Origin: CAWGMT01 sp963823675
GTDB taxonomy: Bacteria > Planctomycetota > Planctomycetia > Isosphaerales > Isosphaeraceae
Length of the DNA: 64,000 nucleotides
Assembly: GCA_963823675.1 (NCBI GenBank)
Contig: CAWGMT010000012.1
Location: forward strand, 868,001-932,000
Reading direction: 5' to 3'
The position numbers were made by a program, and so were the translations under genes. Shown in pieces: positions 36,860 through 46,586 of this stretch. Position 1 is the first letter of the stretch; every line of letters starts with the position of its first letter. The notes below the pieces were generated by a model, which saw only the letters and a program-made list of their open reading frames with translations, ran no database searches and was not told where the DNA came from.

Positions 36860-37036
36860 CGCCTGTCGCACCCATCCTCAAACGAGGAAGCTCGATATCG
36901 AACTGCCCGTCGGCTATCTGGCTTGGACCAATCCGACGACTCCGGCGAAGAATTCCCCACGCCCTCTTGTGAATCGATCACCACAACCCGCTTCCAAAGA
37001 ACCAAGCACGGCGTGGGCGATGGCGTCCGGCTCGCG

Positions 37037-37423
37037 TCATGCCGCCAGCTTGCTCTGCACATAATGGACGAGCATCTCGACCGTGTAAAGGTCGCCGATC
37101 TTCTCGACGCTAGGATCAGACTCGAGTTTCGCCAGGTCGGCGAACGGAAGGCGAGACCTCAGCTCGGACAGGCCTTTCGTCGTGAGTTTTCCGTCGGATA
37201 CCCACTCCGGGTCAGCCGTCAGATTCTCCGGAAAGAGCTCGCCGCGCGGAATTTTGATTCCGAAGTTGCGCTCCAGGCGAAAGACGATGTCCAGAAAGTC
37301 GATGGATTCAGCGCCCAGGTCTCCCTGAAGGGTGGCCCCGGGAGTCACGTCGTCCTCGTCCACGCCCAAGGCATCCACCAACGTGGCCTGGACTTTCTCG
37401 AAGATTTCGTCGTTAGTTGGCAT
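37037..37423 (-). CDS. Acyl carrier protein, unusually long
   Basis: 128 residues instead of the usual ~80. The core helix-II motif LGAESIDFLDIVFRLE carries the Ser that accepts 4'-phosphopantetheine. An insertion of ~45 residues (PENLTADPEWVSDGKLTTKG and following) separates it from a last helix (YTVEMLVHYVQSKL). The start ATG at 37423 is unambiguous and no frame break is seen. It sits in the minus-strand cluster between the two dehydratases and should carry the acyl chain for the KS pair. The length sets it apart from the housekeeping AcpP. Confidence 0.88.
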   Translation of the reverse strand: MPTNDEIFEKVQATLVDALGVDEDDVTPGATLQGDLGAESIDFLDIVFRLERNFGIKIPRGELFPENLTADPEWVSDGKLTTKGLSELRSRLPFADLAKLESDPSVEKIGDLYTVEMLVHYVQSKLAA

Positions 37424-37663
37424 AGTATCCTCAGGTACCTAACGGGATCACCCCAATCCCCGACCGGAAACGCCAGTGAAACTCGCCTCCGATCAAGCCG
37501 CCTCTCTTACACGTCGGCGAGTTCACGCCCCAAACTTCAAGAGAAGGGCTTTCCGGCAAGCTCGTTACGTTGTGTGAGCCACTCGGCCATTCCGTAGCCG
37601 GCGGCTCGGGGGCACAGCGGTCCATATCATGAGCAAAAAATGAATTTGTTGCAACACCAGCAG

Positions 37664-38236
37664 CTATACACTCGTCGGCAATGGGGTGACTTCGGGTCGG
37701 CGGGCGATCGCCCGGGCACCAACCGAGCCCTTGCGCAGGGTCACATAAAGATCTCGCAGTCCCTCCACGATCGCGGCATCGGTCGCGTGCAGCTCCGGGT
37801 TCCGCTCCCTCAAGTTGTAACGCGTCAGGGTGAAACGTCCCTTGACCATCTCCTGGCCGTCGATCACGCCGACACCCTTGAAGAGGCAATTTCGCTCGTC
37901 ACTCGAGACCATCTCGACTCGCAGCTCGAGCTGCCGGCCAGGTTCCACAAAGCTGCCATACTTGATCGTCTTCGCCTGCTTGAGCAAGATGATACTGTGA
38001 GCAAAGTCCTCCATGTCGCGTATCAGCCAGGCACCGGCCTGCGTCAACGCCTCCAGCATTAACACACCCGGCATAACCGGAAAACCCGGAAAGTGATCGC
38101 TCAGATACTCCTCAGTCAGCGATAGGTTCTTCACGGCCACAAGCGTGGGGCCAGGGCTCGAAAACGTATTCGCTCCCGCCAGCCGGCTACGTCCTGGCTG
38201 CACGTCAAGGACCCGGTCGATCAACACAAAGCGCAT
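37664..38236 (-). CDS. FabZ/FabA-like hotdog dehydratase, first copy
   Basis: From the ATG at 38236 (MRFVLIDRVLDVQPG) the product is 190 residues. The catalytic His is in LSDHFPGFPVMPG and the Glu in VLMLEALTQAGAWL; IKYGSFVEPGRQLELRVEMV and GVIDGQEMVKGRFTLTRY complete the hotdog fold. It is similar to the second dehydratase gene but clearly distinct. It is the first gene of the minus-strand cluster, followed after 240 bp by the ACP gene. A divergent promoter is likely in 38237-38766. Confidence 0.85.
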   Translation of the reverse strand: MRFVLIDRVLDVQPGRSRLAGANTFSSPGPTLVAVKNLSLTEEYLSDHFPGFPVMPGVLMLEALTQAGAWLIRDMEDFAHSIILLKQAKTIKYGSFVEPGRQLELRVEMVSSDERNCLFKGVGVIDGQEMVKGRFTLTRYNLRERNPELHATDAAIVEGLRDLYVTLRKGSVGARAIARRPEVTPLPTSV

Positions 38237-38766
38237 GGAATTACCCGGATTTCTGTTCAATCAGGCGTCGAAAGTAAAAAGGCGAGAGGGGCGAACAAAT
38301 TCACCCAACCTCACCGGTGTCACGTCAATGGGTCATCATCCTAACCGCAAAAGATAAGCTGGTTCAAGAGAGCCGTGTCGCTGGCGGTCAGGCTTCGGTC
38401 GGTGCTGCTTGCATCAAACTTACAATGTGCCACCGTCTCGTCAAATCCGTACGAGGAATTTGCACAGGATCTGATGACCTTACCTGTATTGCTGACTAAT
38501 CTTAGGAAAATCTCTTTGAGACCCGCCGGCCGCCGCCGAATCGCACCCGGATCGTGGCTCGCGCCCCCGCGCATCGCCGATCGCTTTGGGGGCGGCCGAT
38601 TGCCGCGCAGCCTGCGCTATTCAGCCCGACACGTCCAGCCTATACTGGAGAAGGTGGAAATCAGCCTCCGCAAATCCGGCGCGTGTCTGTCGGCCTGTCC
38701 AGTCGTTTACCGCCACGAGAGTTGTTCGACTACGGCGTACCAGTTTCCCCCTCGAACGGTTGACTC
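38237..38766. promoter_or_regulatory. Divergent intergenic region
   Basis: 530 bp between the dehydratase cluster (minus) and the propeller gene (plus), with no convincing ORF. It should contain both promoters. TATACT at about 38641, 15 bp after TTCAGC, is a possible plus-strand pair, but this is weak evidence. Confidence 0.35.
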
Positions 38767-40711
38767 ATGAAAGCCAGCGTCGCATTCCTGGTAGTTCTGG
38801 GCATGATCCACTTGACCGGCACCGCCGCGGGGGCCGGCCGTTTGAGCCCAACGATGTCATGGTCGCCGGACTCACAGTGGTTGAGTTACACCCTCGTAAC
38901 CGAACCGGAACGCGACCGGCAACGCGCCGGCTGGCTCTTCGATACGGCGCCGAACTCCGGGGCTGAGCGACCTTCGCCGACGCTTGACGCCATGCAGGCG
39001 GTCGCGGGCCACGCGACCTATCGAATCTGGACGACCCGCCGGGACGGCCAAAGCACGGTATTAATCGAGGAGTCGCACTGGCCGCTGTCAACGCCGGCGT
39101 GGGGCATTGAAGGTCGATCGATCGCGTTCTGCCGTTTTGTCCCCCGCTCGATGGAACCCGAGGCCGGCTTCCCGCGCGGGCGTTTTGACGTTGTCGTCCA
39201 GGACGGCCTCGATCGGAAGCGCGTCGTCTGGTCCCAGCCTGAACTCGAGCTGGATCTCGAGACCAGAGCCGCCCTGCCCCACATCCGGCCGGCGTGGAGC
39301 GCGGATGGCGTCTCGCTCGCCATCCCGGTCCCCGGTCGCGAGCCGGGAATCACCGTGGTACGAACCGACAATAACAAGGTCCTGCTCAATATTCCCAACG
39401 CTTGCTGCCCTGCATGGTCACCCGACGGGACGCGGCTGGCTGTCGTTCGAAGAACGGGCCGCACCGCCAAAGTCCTGATTGTCGAGCAACACGGATACGG
39501 CTATGGCGCACCGCGGGATCTTGCGCCCACCGGGCCGGTCATCGCATATCCCGGCTGGAGTGGCGACGGCCGATCGGTTTTTGTGGTCTCGGAGCGATCG
39601 ATACTGTCGAGCCGGTCTCGCGGGATCGATCTGGTACGCAGATACCTCGACGGCCCGGACGCCATTCCAACCGTCGGTCTGGCGCCTCCCGATGCGATTC
39701 AGCGCGGGCTGATCGTGCAGGGGATTGCGATCGACTTCGATCGCGAGGGCGAACGTTGCGTCTTCTCGGTGGACTATACGGGCCGCGACAGTTCGCTGGT
39801 CACGGCATTGCCCGGCGAGCGCCAGATACTCAGGCCGTTCAACCCGGTCAACGTGAGCCAGCGGATCGGCGCTGGCGATCTCGCCGGATGGCCAGACCGT
39901 GGCCGCGCGATTCGGCCCGCCCGATCGACTGACCCCACCTGCCGTGTGCGACTGGAGCTCGGACCAAACCACTCTCCTGGTCCCCGACCGAGCCGCCAGG
40001 CGAACGTGGTCGACGCGGCTCGCGACGGCCGCTCGCGACCTCCTTGCGACGGGACTTCCCAAGGTCGCGGTGGACGGGCAGGTCGCCGAACGCCCCACGC
40101 TGCTGCCGCTGCCAGGCGAACTGGCGACCGGCAGTCCGATCCAGGCGCGAGTCACCCGAATCGCCCGGCTCGCAGCCAGCCTGGATCGCATTGGCGTCAA
40201 CGACACCGACCCGCCGATCGGTCCCTCGAGACAATCGGCTGGCCTCGAGACACGTCTCTTCTTCCTCTATCTCGCGGGCGACTACGCCGGTGCCACCAGG
40301 GCGCTCGATGCGCTCGACGCCCAGCTCACGGCGCCCGACGTTCGCCTGGCCTCACTGAGCGTCAAGGCCCAGATCCTCTGGGCACAGGGTGAGAGGTCGC
40401 GCACCCAGTCTGTCATCGAATACGTGCAAGCGGCGCAGGGCACCGAAACCCGGCGGATCGAGGAAACGCCCTTCGGCATGGTGATTTCCAAGGAGCTCAC
40501 TCCCAATCAAGCCTGGGCGCGGTACCTGACGCAGCAGGTTGCGTTGCCCGAATCCTCGAAGGCTCAGAATGAGGCGCCGCAGCCGCCCGAGCTTCCCGAT
40601 CAGCCATTCCAGATTCCGCTCATCCCCGCGGAGCCGCAGCCGCTTGACGGTCGCTTGGGTGAGCCGCCCATCGGGCCTGTCTTTCGCCGATTTGACGGAG
40701 TGGAGCGCTAG
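38767..40711 (+). CDS. Exported TolB-like beta-propeller protein (one frameshift)
   Basis: A signal peptide (KASVAFLVVLGMIHLTGTAA) precedes several WD40/TolB-like blades with recurring W-S-x-D-G-x-x-L/V (MSWSPDSQWLSY, PAWSADGVSLAI, PAWSPDGTRLAVV, GWSGDGRSVFVV). Near 39870 the frame shifts by one base and continues as ISPDGQTVAARFGPP, another blade. An Ala/Arg-rich helical C-terminal part follows (LFFLYLAGDYAGATRALDAL), ending in a Pro-rich tail. The whole is ~648 residues. Probably a periplasmic protein-binding platform. It converges with the next gene, leaving only 14 bp. Confidence 0.7.
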
Positions 40712-40725
40712 CTCCCCGGCGAGCG

Positions 40726-43125
40726 TCAGAGCCACTCGATCTTCAGGATCGGGTGCAGCTCGATGCCGTTGAACTGGGATACGCCCATCTGACCATGAAC
40801 CTTGTCGAAGAAACCGACGCCCGTGATCCGGGCATTGGTCGGCGTGATCCGGGTCTTGAACTCCGGAAGCTCCGACGGCGCTCCGCCAGCCAAGGACTGC
40901 GAAACAACGACGGGACCCTCGGGAGGGGCTATCATCGCCTGGCGCGGCACGAGCTTGCCCCCCATCGGCACGAAATCGGCCGTCGGGACGCGGCTAAGCA
41001 ATTTATTATCGACGGCAGCTCGCGCAGCCTGAATGTTCGCCAGCCAGGGAGAGCCGGCCTGGACGAAAGGGGGCCGGGGCGTCGGGATCTCGCCGATCAT
41101 GGTCTCTCCGCTGGCACCTTGCAGCACGAGGTGATAATCGCCGTCGCTCTCAAGCTTCAGCGCCGTGATTTCGGCCTCGATCATCCAGATTGTCGTTTCC
41201 ACTGGTGCGGCCCGATGCTCCTGGTATTCCGGGAAATCTCCCGTGACCGGCTGCATATCGTCGGGCCGCGGTATGCTGATCAGCTCCTCTACAGTGGTTG
41301 GAACGATCTGCGCAACGACGTCGCCGACATCCGGGTCGGTGCCGGTCTTCACGGGCCACCGTTCCACGCCGGGCTTGGTGGCCAGCTCGGGCTGAAGCTC
41401 GGCATCGCCGCGAGCGCCGGGCGGGGCACCATAGGTCACGCCCGCCGCCGCCTTGATTCGCGCCGCCATGCTGGCGCTCACAATCGGCATGTCGTTGACA
41501 TCCTGCACCGCCCCGACGGCCTGGGAACCGGGCGCGGCCGGCGGCCCCTGCGGCTCGACTGTCGTACCGCCAGGGGGAACCACTGCTCCAGGTCCGACGC
41601 TTTCGGTGCGACCGAAAACCACGAAACGCGGGGTCGAATCCCGGTTCGATCCGTCGCCCGGCCCCTTCATGGTGTAACCGGTGGCTGCAAAGAGCTTCTG
41701 GTTGGGGAACATCCGGCGCAGAGTCAGAAAGTCGCCCCACTCGCCTTTTCCGGTGGTCGCGTCCGGGAGCGGGCTTCGTTCGCCGGCAGCAACAAAGACA
41801 TCTCTCCGCGTGCCTGTGAGAATGCCGACGACGTGAGTGGGGAATCGGGACCCTCCGCCGATCATGTACGAAATCCCGACTTCGCCGTCGGCATTGGAGC
41901 ACAACGCGGGATACGCGGTTGCCGAGTCGGTGTCGAATACATTGATGTTATCGAGGATCGTCAGGTTCCCGGCATCGATCCTGGCAACCTGGATGAACGG
42001 CTTGGTCCGCCGGTTGGAGCCGGCGTCGACCGACCAGGCGAACCAAAGCTCATTGGCGCCGAGCGCCGCTCCGGTGATCCTCGGGTCGGCACGGTCGAGC
42101 CAGCGCCGCCCGTCCGGCGTCCTCGACTGGTATCCGTTGTTGCCCATCCAGCGGGACACGGCTACTGACCGGGCCGTGGGCGCAGCATCGCTCTCTTGCC
42201 AGGTGAAGACCTTGAGCGTGCTCGTGTCCTCATGGGCCGCGAAGTAGGCGATCGCGCCGCAGTTCTGGGCAACCCGGAAACTCTGAAGTTCCATCGAGAC
42301 AAACTTGGCCGCCGTGACCTGGCCGCTGTCGATGCTGGCGACCGGAATGCGCAGCACCGCCGAGCCTGCCGAGTCGCCCCCTGGGAAAATATTGGTCGTG
42401 ACGTAAAGCGAGTTGGCGCCCACTGCCAGGTCGGGGAAGTCCAGGAACGCCCCCTTCACACCCAGCATGTCAGTGGTGATGTCGAAAAGCCGCCAGCGGC
42501 CCTGGGCCACGTCGGCCGATTTGGCAAATGCCAGGCGCTGGATGTTGTCGGATTGCTCGGGGTTTCCGTACTGCAACAACCAGACGAACGTGTCAATATG
42601 CGGGATATAGTGGGCAATCTGGTCACAACAGAAGCTTGAATTCGAGGGGTCGTTTCCTCGAAAGGCCGTCGCGGGATCGATGAACTTGAAGGTATGGCCG
42701 CCGTCGGTCGAGACCGCCGAGAACCAGTTGCCGGTGTACAGGACGACCTGATCATTCACCGCCGCGCTCGGCTCGCAGACGTTCGCGGCGGTCTGCTGCT
42801 GGGCGGCCGAGGTCAACTCGGAATTCGTGACAAGAGCGAGCTCGCCAGTCGGCGCGGCGGCAGCGGCAGCCAAGGGCACGTGCCGGTGGAACAAGGCCGG
42901 TATCGACGCGCTGTGAAACCCCCGTTCCACCCCCTCCCGGACGAACGGGAGCATTCGGCGCGGGTGGATTCGCTTCGGCTTGACGAACTTGGGCGGGTGA
43001 TCCAGGTGTTTGACTTGTACGTGTTGTGGCGCCGTGGCGTGCAGGCGAAGGGTCGTGCTGATTGATGGCCCCTTCACGGTCGCGGACGAGCCGGCGGCCT
43101 TCTTGCGGCCAGACTTCTTTGCCAT
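40726..43125 (-). CDS. Large protein with sialidase/BNR-like propeller
   Basis: The start at 43125 (MAKKSGRKKAAGSSATVKG) gives 799 residues; the 18 codons upstream look spurious. A basic N-terminus without a normal signal peptide leads to a region with BNR-like blocks (WFSAVSTDGGHTFKFIDPA) and a long beta-rich part. After a Pro/Ala linker comes a C-terminal domain (TIWMIEAEITALKLESDGDY, then GVGFFDKVHGQMG and NGIELHPILKI). I have seen that HGQ-NGIELHP pattern at the end of other secreted bacterial proteins, where its role is unclear. No catalytic residues can be assigned. Confidence 0.6.
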   Translation of the reverse strand: MAKKSGRKKAAGSSATVKGPSISTTLRLHATAPQHVQVKHLDHPPKFVKPKRIHPRRMLPFVREGVERGFHSASIPALFHRHVPLAAAAAAPTGELALVTNSELTSAAQQQTAANVCEPSAAVNDQVVLYTGNWFSAVSTDGGHTFKFIDPATAFRGNDPSNSSFCCDQIAHYIPHIDTFVWLLQYGNPEQSDNIQRLAFAKSADVAQGRWRLFDITTDMLGVKGAFLDFPDLAVGANSLYVTTNIFPGGDSAGSAVLRIPVASIDSGQVTAAKFVSMELQSFRVAQNCGAIAYFAAHEDTSTLKVFTWQESDAAPTARSVAVSRWMGNNGYQSRTPDGRRWLDRADPRITGAALGANELWFAWSVDAGSNRRTKPFIQVARIDAGNLTILDNINVFDTDSATAYPALCSNADGEVGISYMIGGGSRFPTHVVGILTGTRRDVFVAAGERSPLPDATTGKGEWGDFLTLRRMFPNQKLFAATGYTMKGPGDGSNRDSTPRFVVFGRTESVGPGAVVPPGGTTVEPQGPPAAPGSQAVGAVQDVNDMPIVSASMAARIKAAAGVTYGAPPGARGDAELQPELATKPGVERWPVKTGTDPDVGDVVAQIVPTTVEELISIPRPDDMQPVTGDFPEYQEHRAAPVETTIWMIEAEITALKLESDGDYHLVLQGASGETMIGEIPTPRPPFVQAGSPWLANIQAARAAVDNKLLSRVPTADFVPMGGKLVPRQAMIAPPEGPVVVSQSLAGGAPSELPEFKTRITPTNARITGVGFFDKVHGQMGVSQFNGIELHPILKIEWL

Positions 43126-43175
43126 CGTGAAGACTCCCAGGCGCCGGCCAGGCCGGCGCAGCCGCGGATCAAGGC

Positions 43176-43460
43176 TCAAGAATCAGAGGCGTCTTGCTTT
43201 TTCTTCTTCTCCGCCTCGCGGCAGATTTTGTTTTGATCGGGCGCGTTCGTCACATCGCTCTCGCGAGGCGCCTCACCTCGCGAAATCGGGATGAGCGGCA
43301 GGGGGCGGCGCGGATGGATCTGCTTCTCCGGCGGTGCTTTGGCGGCCGATTCCTGGTGCACGACGACCACATCGCCCGCGGATCGCAGCGGCACCTCATT
43401 CGCCGCCGGGTGTGCTGGCTGGTTCTCGGATCTGTCGGGCTCCTTCCTCTTTTCTTTCAT
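43176..43460 (-). CDS. Small charged hypothetical protein
   Basis: 94 residues, very rich in Lys, Glu, Pro and Arg and probably disordered (KEKRKEPDRSENQPAHPAAN at the start, EKKKKQDASDS at the end). The segment IHPRRPLPLIP resembles IHPRRMLPF in the following large protein. It lies between the small TM gene and the propeller protein on the same strand. No family is recognised. Confidence 0.45.
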   Translation of the reverse strand: MKEKRKEPDRSENQPAHPAANEVPLRSAGDVVVVHQESAAKAPPEKQIHPRRPLPLIPISRGEAPRESDVTNAPDQNKICREAEKKKKQDASDS

Positions 43461-43509
43461 GTCGCCACGCTCCCCAACGGCGAGGCCCGTTCATCAGGTC
43501 CAAGCTCGC

Positions 43510-43677
43510 TCACGTCTTGGGCCTGGCGCAGGATGTGCGGCTCCTCGTCGGCCAGACCAGGTACCGTACGAGGAACCCGACAGCCAAGCAAGCCGCGAGC
43601 ACCAGGAGAAACGCAAGCTCGAAGCTGCCATTTCCGCCGTCCGGTGAGATGCCGAACCACCGCTCCATGAAGTCCAT
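43510..43677 (-). CDS. Small single-TM protein
   Basis: The ATG at 43677 starts a 55-residue protein: a short soluble head (MDFMERWFGISPDGGNGSFE), one membrane helix (LAFLLVLAACLAVGFLVRYL) and a basic tail (WPTRSRTSCARPKT). Small proteins with the same head-plus-TM plan occur in other planctomycetes. Codons upstream of this ATG look non-coding. It may be co-transcribed with the next two minus-strand genes. Confidence 0.5.
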   Translation of the reverse strand: MDFMERWFGISPDGGNGSFELAFLLVLAACLAVGFLVRYLVWPTRSRTSCARPKT

Positions 43678-43932
43678 GAACGCCCCCTTTGCACTTACCA
43701 GGAAGAAAGGGCAAAACCGTTGCCGATCTGTCAAGATTTCGCCACGCCGCAATCGGCTCGGGACAGAGCCCAAGCTGCAGGCCCGCCACTTCGGTTCGAT
43801 ATGGTCACGCGCTTTACCGCCCCGACCCTCGCAGCCTACTGTGACAGTCGCGCCCGGTCAAGTTGGTCGAAGCGGCTGATCGACGTTATTCCATCAAGGC
43901 CCGCAGCGCGTTCCAGCGTCTCTCGGAAGCGA

Positions 43933-45171
43933 TCAGAAAACAACGAACAACACGACCCGCGCCGACTGGATAACCCGCGCCCGCTCCTCGGGCGTGATCG
44001 AGCCCCGCGCCGCGATCTCGTCCAATGTGTGGAGTGTGCTGTTAATCAGAAAGAGCGACACCGAGCCAATCTTGAGCTTTTCGCTGTTCTTGGCCATCAC
44101 TCCCAGAACTTCGCGGATCGTGAGGGCTTCGGCAAGCGGATTATCGGGATTCGACTGCCAGCGCGGCACGCTCGCGGCCGACACGGCATCGAGTACGACC
44201 TGATGGATGAGCTGGCTGATTTGAGCGAGCTTGGGATAGTCGAGCGTCTCCGGCGTATCCTGCGGTGTATGATAACGCGGGTTTTCGCCGGTGGTGAAAA
44301 AGAGGAACGGGATGCTGCGGGTTCGGAAGGGGCCGTAATCGCTGCGATTGAGGACCAGAATGTCCGTCCCGAGCATGCCGACGGTCAGCGGGCGGCCCCG
44401 GGCCGCCTTTTTGATCCAGGGCCGCAAGGCGGGGGCGTGTTCCGTGCCCATCACGAAGACGTGCTTTCCGCAGACGCCGCCCAGAGAGCGGCTGATCATG
44501 TCGGCCGTGAGGAAGAGCACGACACGCTCAAGCGGAATCGGACTGTGGGCGACGAAGTAGCGCGACCCGAAGAGGCCGATCTCCTCGAGATCAAACCCGA
44601 TGAACATGATGCTCCGTCTGGGCCGAGTGGCACCCTCGACGATGCTGCGCGCCACTTCGAGCATCATGGCGACGCCCGAGGCGTTATCGTCGGCGCCGGG
44701 GTAGAGCCGTCCGTTCCTGACTCCCAGATGATCGAAGTGGGCGGCCACGATCACCCACTGGTCGCGCAGCGCGGGGTCGGAGCCGCGGAGCATGGCCCCG
44801 ACGTTCCGCCCCATCGTGGTACCGGGTTCCTTGCCGGGAACGGTCTGGACAAAATCACCTTGAAAGAGCGGCTCGAGCTTGAGCTGGCGAAACTGGCCGA
44901 TCAGGTAGTCGCCCGCTTTCACGCCCCCTGCCCCGCGACGGCCTTCGTAGGCCGGTGAAGCCAGTTCCGTCACGATCTCGCGAAGCCGGCTCTCCAACGG
45001 CCGGGGCGGCTCGTCGGCGAGGACCCGGGCTCCGCCCCCGAGCGAAACCACGAGCCATGCAAAGCCCGCAAAGCAGGCATCCTTTGCGCGACCGCGCACG
45101 AACCCCTTGATCGATCGGTTTGATCCGGGCGGTGAGACCGGACGGCTTTCCCAGATCGGTGCGTCACTCAT
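43933..45171 (-). CDS. M28-family zinc aminopeptidase
   Basis: A 412-residue peptidase with an internal N-terminal hydrophobic segment (ACFAGFAWLVVSLGGGARVL), so it is probably exported or anchored. The co-catalytic zinc site is complete: VAAHFDHLG (His), PGADDNASG (bridging Asp), FDLEEIGLFGS (Glu-Glu), FLTADMI (Asp) and NPRYHTPQDTP (His). The C-terminal ~80 residues are an extra helical region. M28 enzymes release N-terminal amino acids from peptides. The gene is divergent from the small Tyr-rich protein gene. Confidence 0.9.
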   Translation of the reverse strand: MSDAPIWESRPVSPPGSNRSIKGFVRGRAKDACFAGFAWLVVSLGGGARVLADEPPRPLESRLREIVTELASPAYEGRRGAGGVKAGDYLIGQFRQLKLEPLFQGDFVQTVPGKEPGTTMGRNVGAMLRGSDPALRDQWVIVAAHFDHLGVRNGRLYPGADDNASGVAMMLEVARSIVEGATRPRRSIMFIGFDLEEIGLFGSRYFVAHSPIPLERVVLFLTADMISRSLGGVCGKHVFVMGTEHAPALRPWIKKAARGRPLTVGMLGTDILVLNRSDYGPFRTRSIPFLFFTTGENPRYHTPQDTPETLDYPKLAQISQLIHQVVLDAVSAASVPRWQSNPDNPLAEALTIREVLGVMAKNSEKLKIGSVSLFLINSTLHTLDEIAARGSITPEERARVIQSARVVLFVVF

Positions 45172-45279
45172 AACTCGTTTCTCGCCCCCCCAGAAAATCG
45201 CGGGATGATCCTTGACCGGGCCAATCGTGTGATATCGTTACCACGGTTTGGGAATGGTTTCCCTACACGGAGGTGTATC

Positions 45280-45642
45280 GTGTCGCGCTCCTTCAGGCTC
45301 AAAGCGCTGGTCCTTGCGCTCTTGCTTCTCGGTTTTGGCGGGTCCACCAAAGTCCAGGCTCAGGACTGGACCGATTACCTGCACTGGCCCTACGTCCCGC
45401 CTCAAGTCCCCGGCAATGGATTCGAATACAACGGCCTTTATGACGGGTGGTACCGCTATCCCCGCCAGCAGCGGATCGTGCCCCAGATTCAAGGTCCCAA
45501 CTATCGCAACTATTACGGTGGAACACGACTCTTCGGTCTGATTCGGGTTCCCAACGGCTGGTGGAACATGCAGGCCGGCTGGTTCGATAGTAACAACATG
45601 AGGTATTACTCGGGCTACCACCACTACCTCGACGTCTTTTGA
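45280..45642 (+). CDS. Small secreted Tyr/Gly/Asn-rich protein
   Basis: I chose the GTG at 45280 because GGAGG lies six to eleven bases upstream and it gives a clean signal peptide (SRSFRLKALVLALLLLGFGG, then VQAQ). The mature ~90 residues are rich in Tyr, Trp, Gly and Pro (YNGLYDGWYRYPRQQ, NGWWNMQAGWFDSNNMRYYS) with no Cys. It could be a surface or matrix protein. No family is recognised and the neighbours give no clue. Confidence 0.65.
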   Translation: MSRSFRLKALVLALLLLGFGGSTKVQAQDWTDYLHWPYVPPQVPGNGFEYNGLYDGWYRYPRQQRIVPQIQGPNYRNYYGGTRLFGLIRVPNGWWNMQAGWFDSNNMRYYSGYHHYLDVF

Positions 45643-45811
45643 TATTCACGGATGCATCACCGATGCCGCCTCCGCTGATACGGGTGGGCCGCACCTAGAC
45701 CCTGCGGCCCACCCGTTTGTTTGCGCTTCTGCATGGCGCTCAGCCGCTGCGCGAACACAGTGACCGGCTATCACTCTACGTCCCTTGCAATCGCGGTCGC
45801 AAGATCGCCTT

Positions 45812-46586
45812 ATGATGATGAATCGCCAACTCTTCGATCTTACCGGCCGCGTTGCCCTCGTGACGGGGGGCAGCAAGGGGCTGGGCAAGGCCATGGCCCG
45901 CGGCTTCGCCCAGGCCGGTGCCGACGTCGTCATCTCCAGCCGCCACGAGGAGGAGCTCGTCGCCGCGGAAGCCGAGATCCACGCGGGCACCAGCGTGCGG
46001 GTCGCCCACTTCGTCGCCGACATGACGCAGCGCGAAAACGTGCGGCGACTCGCCGAGAGAGCGCTTGCGGCGATGGGCCGGGTCGACATTCTGGTCAACA
46101 ACGCCGGCAGCAACCTACCGCAACCGACGGAACAGATCGTTGACGCAGACTGGGACCGGCTCGTCGAGCTCAACCTCAGTTCGTGCATGGCGCTGTCGCG
46201 CGCTGGTCGGGCCGATGAAGGAACGCCAGTGGGGACGCATCATCAACGTGTCGTCGATTCTGGGCCTGACTTCCGCCGCGGGAAGAAGCGCCTATTCCGC
46301 CACGAAAAGCGGCTTGATCGGCCTGACGCGCGCGGCCGCGAACGATCTGGGATCGTTCGGCATCACGGTCAACTGCCTGGCGCCGGGGCCGTTCTTGACC
46401 GACCTTCCAGCCAGTCTGTTGACGGCAGAGCAGCAGACGGTCTTCGCTCAGAAAACGATCCTCGGTCGTTGGGCGAAGCCGGACGAACTCGTCGGGCCAG
46501 CCCTGCTCCTGGCAAGCGAGGCGGGCAGCTACATCACTGGCGCCACCCTCGTGGTGGACGGCGGCTGCCTGGCGAGGATGTTCTGA
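45812..46586 (+). CDS. SDR-family oxidoreductase (one frameshift)
   Basis: A classical short-chain dehydrogenase of ~258 residues. It has the NAD(P) motif TGGSKGLGKAMARGF, the structural NNAGSN, catalytic Ser in NVSSILG, Y-x-x-x-K in SAYSATKSGL and the C-terminal AGSYITGATLVVDGG. ATG codons at 45812, 45815 and 45818 are in tandem. Near 46200 (in a CGCGCG run) the frame changes as by one inserted base, and LVGPMKERQWGRIINVSS follows in the new frame. Similar to 3-oxoacyl-ACP reductases and gluconate/sorbitol dehydrogenases; the substrate is unknown. It could serve as the ketoreductase missing from the 29-38 kb cluster, but it is 7.5 kb away. Confidence 0.8.

Noticed and set aside
45812..46586. 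SDR as the ketoreductase of the 29-38 kb cluster
   Set aside because: It is about 7.5 kb away, on the other strand, with unrelated genes between. Nothing ties it to the cluster beyond enzyme class.
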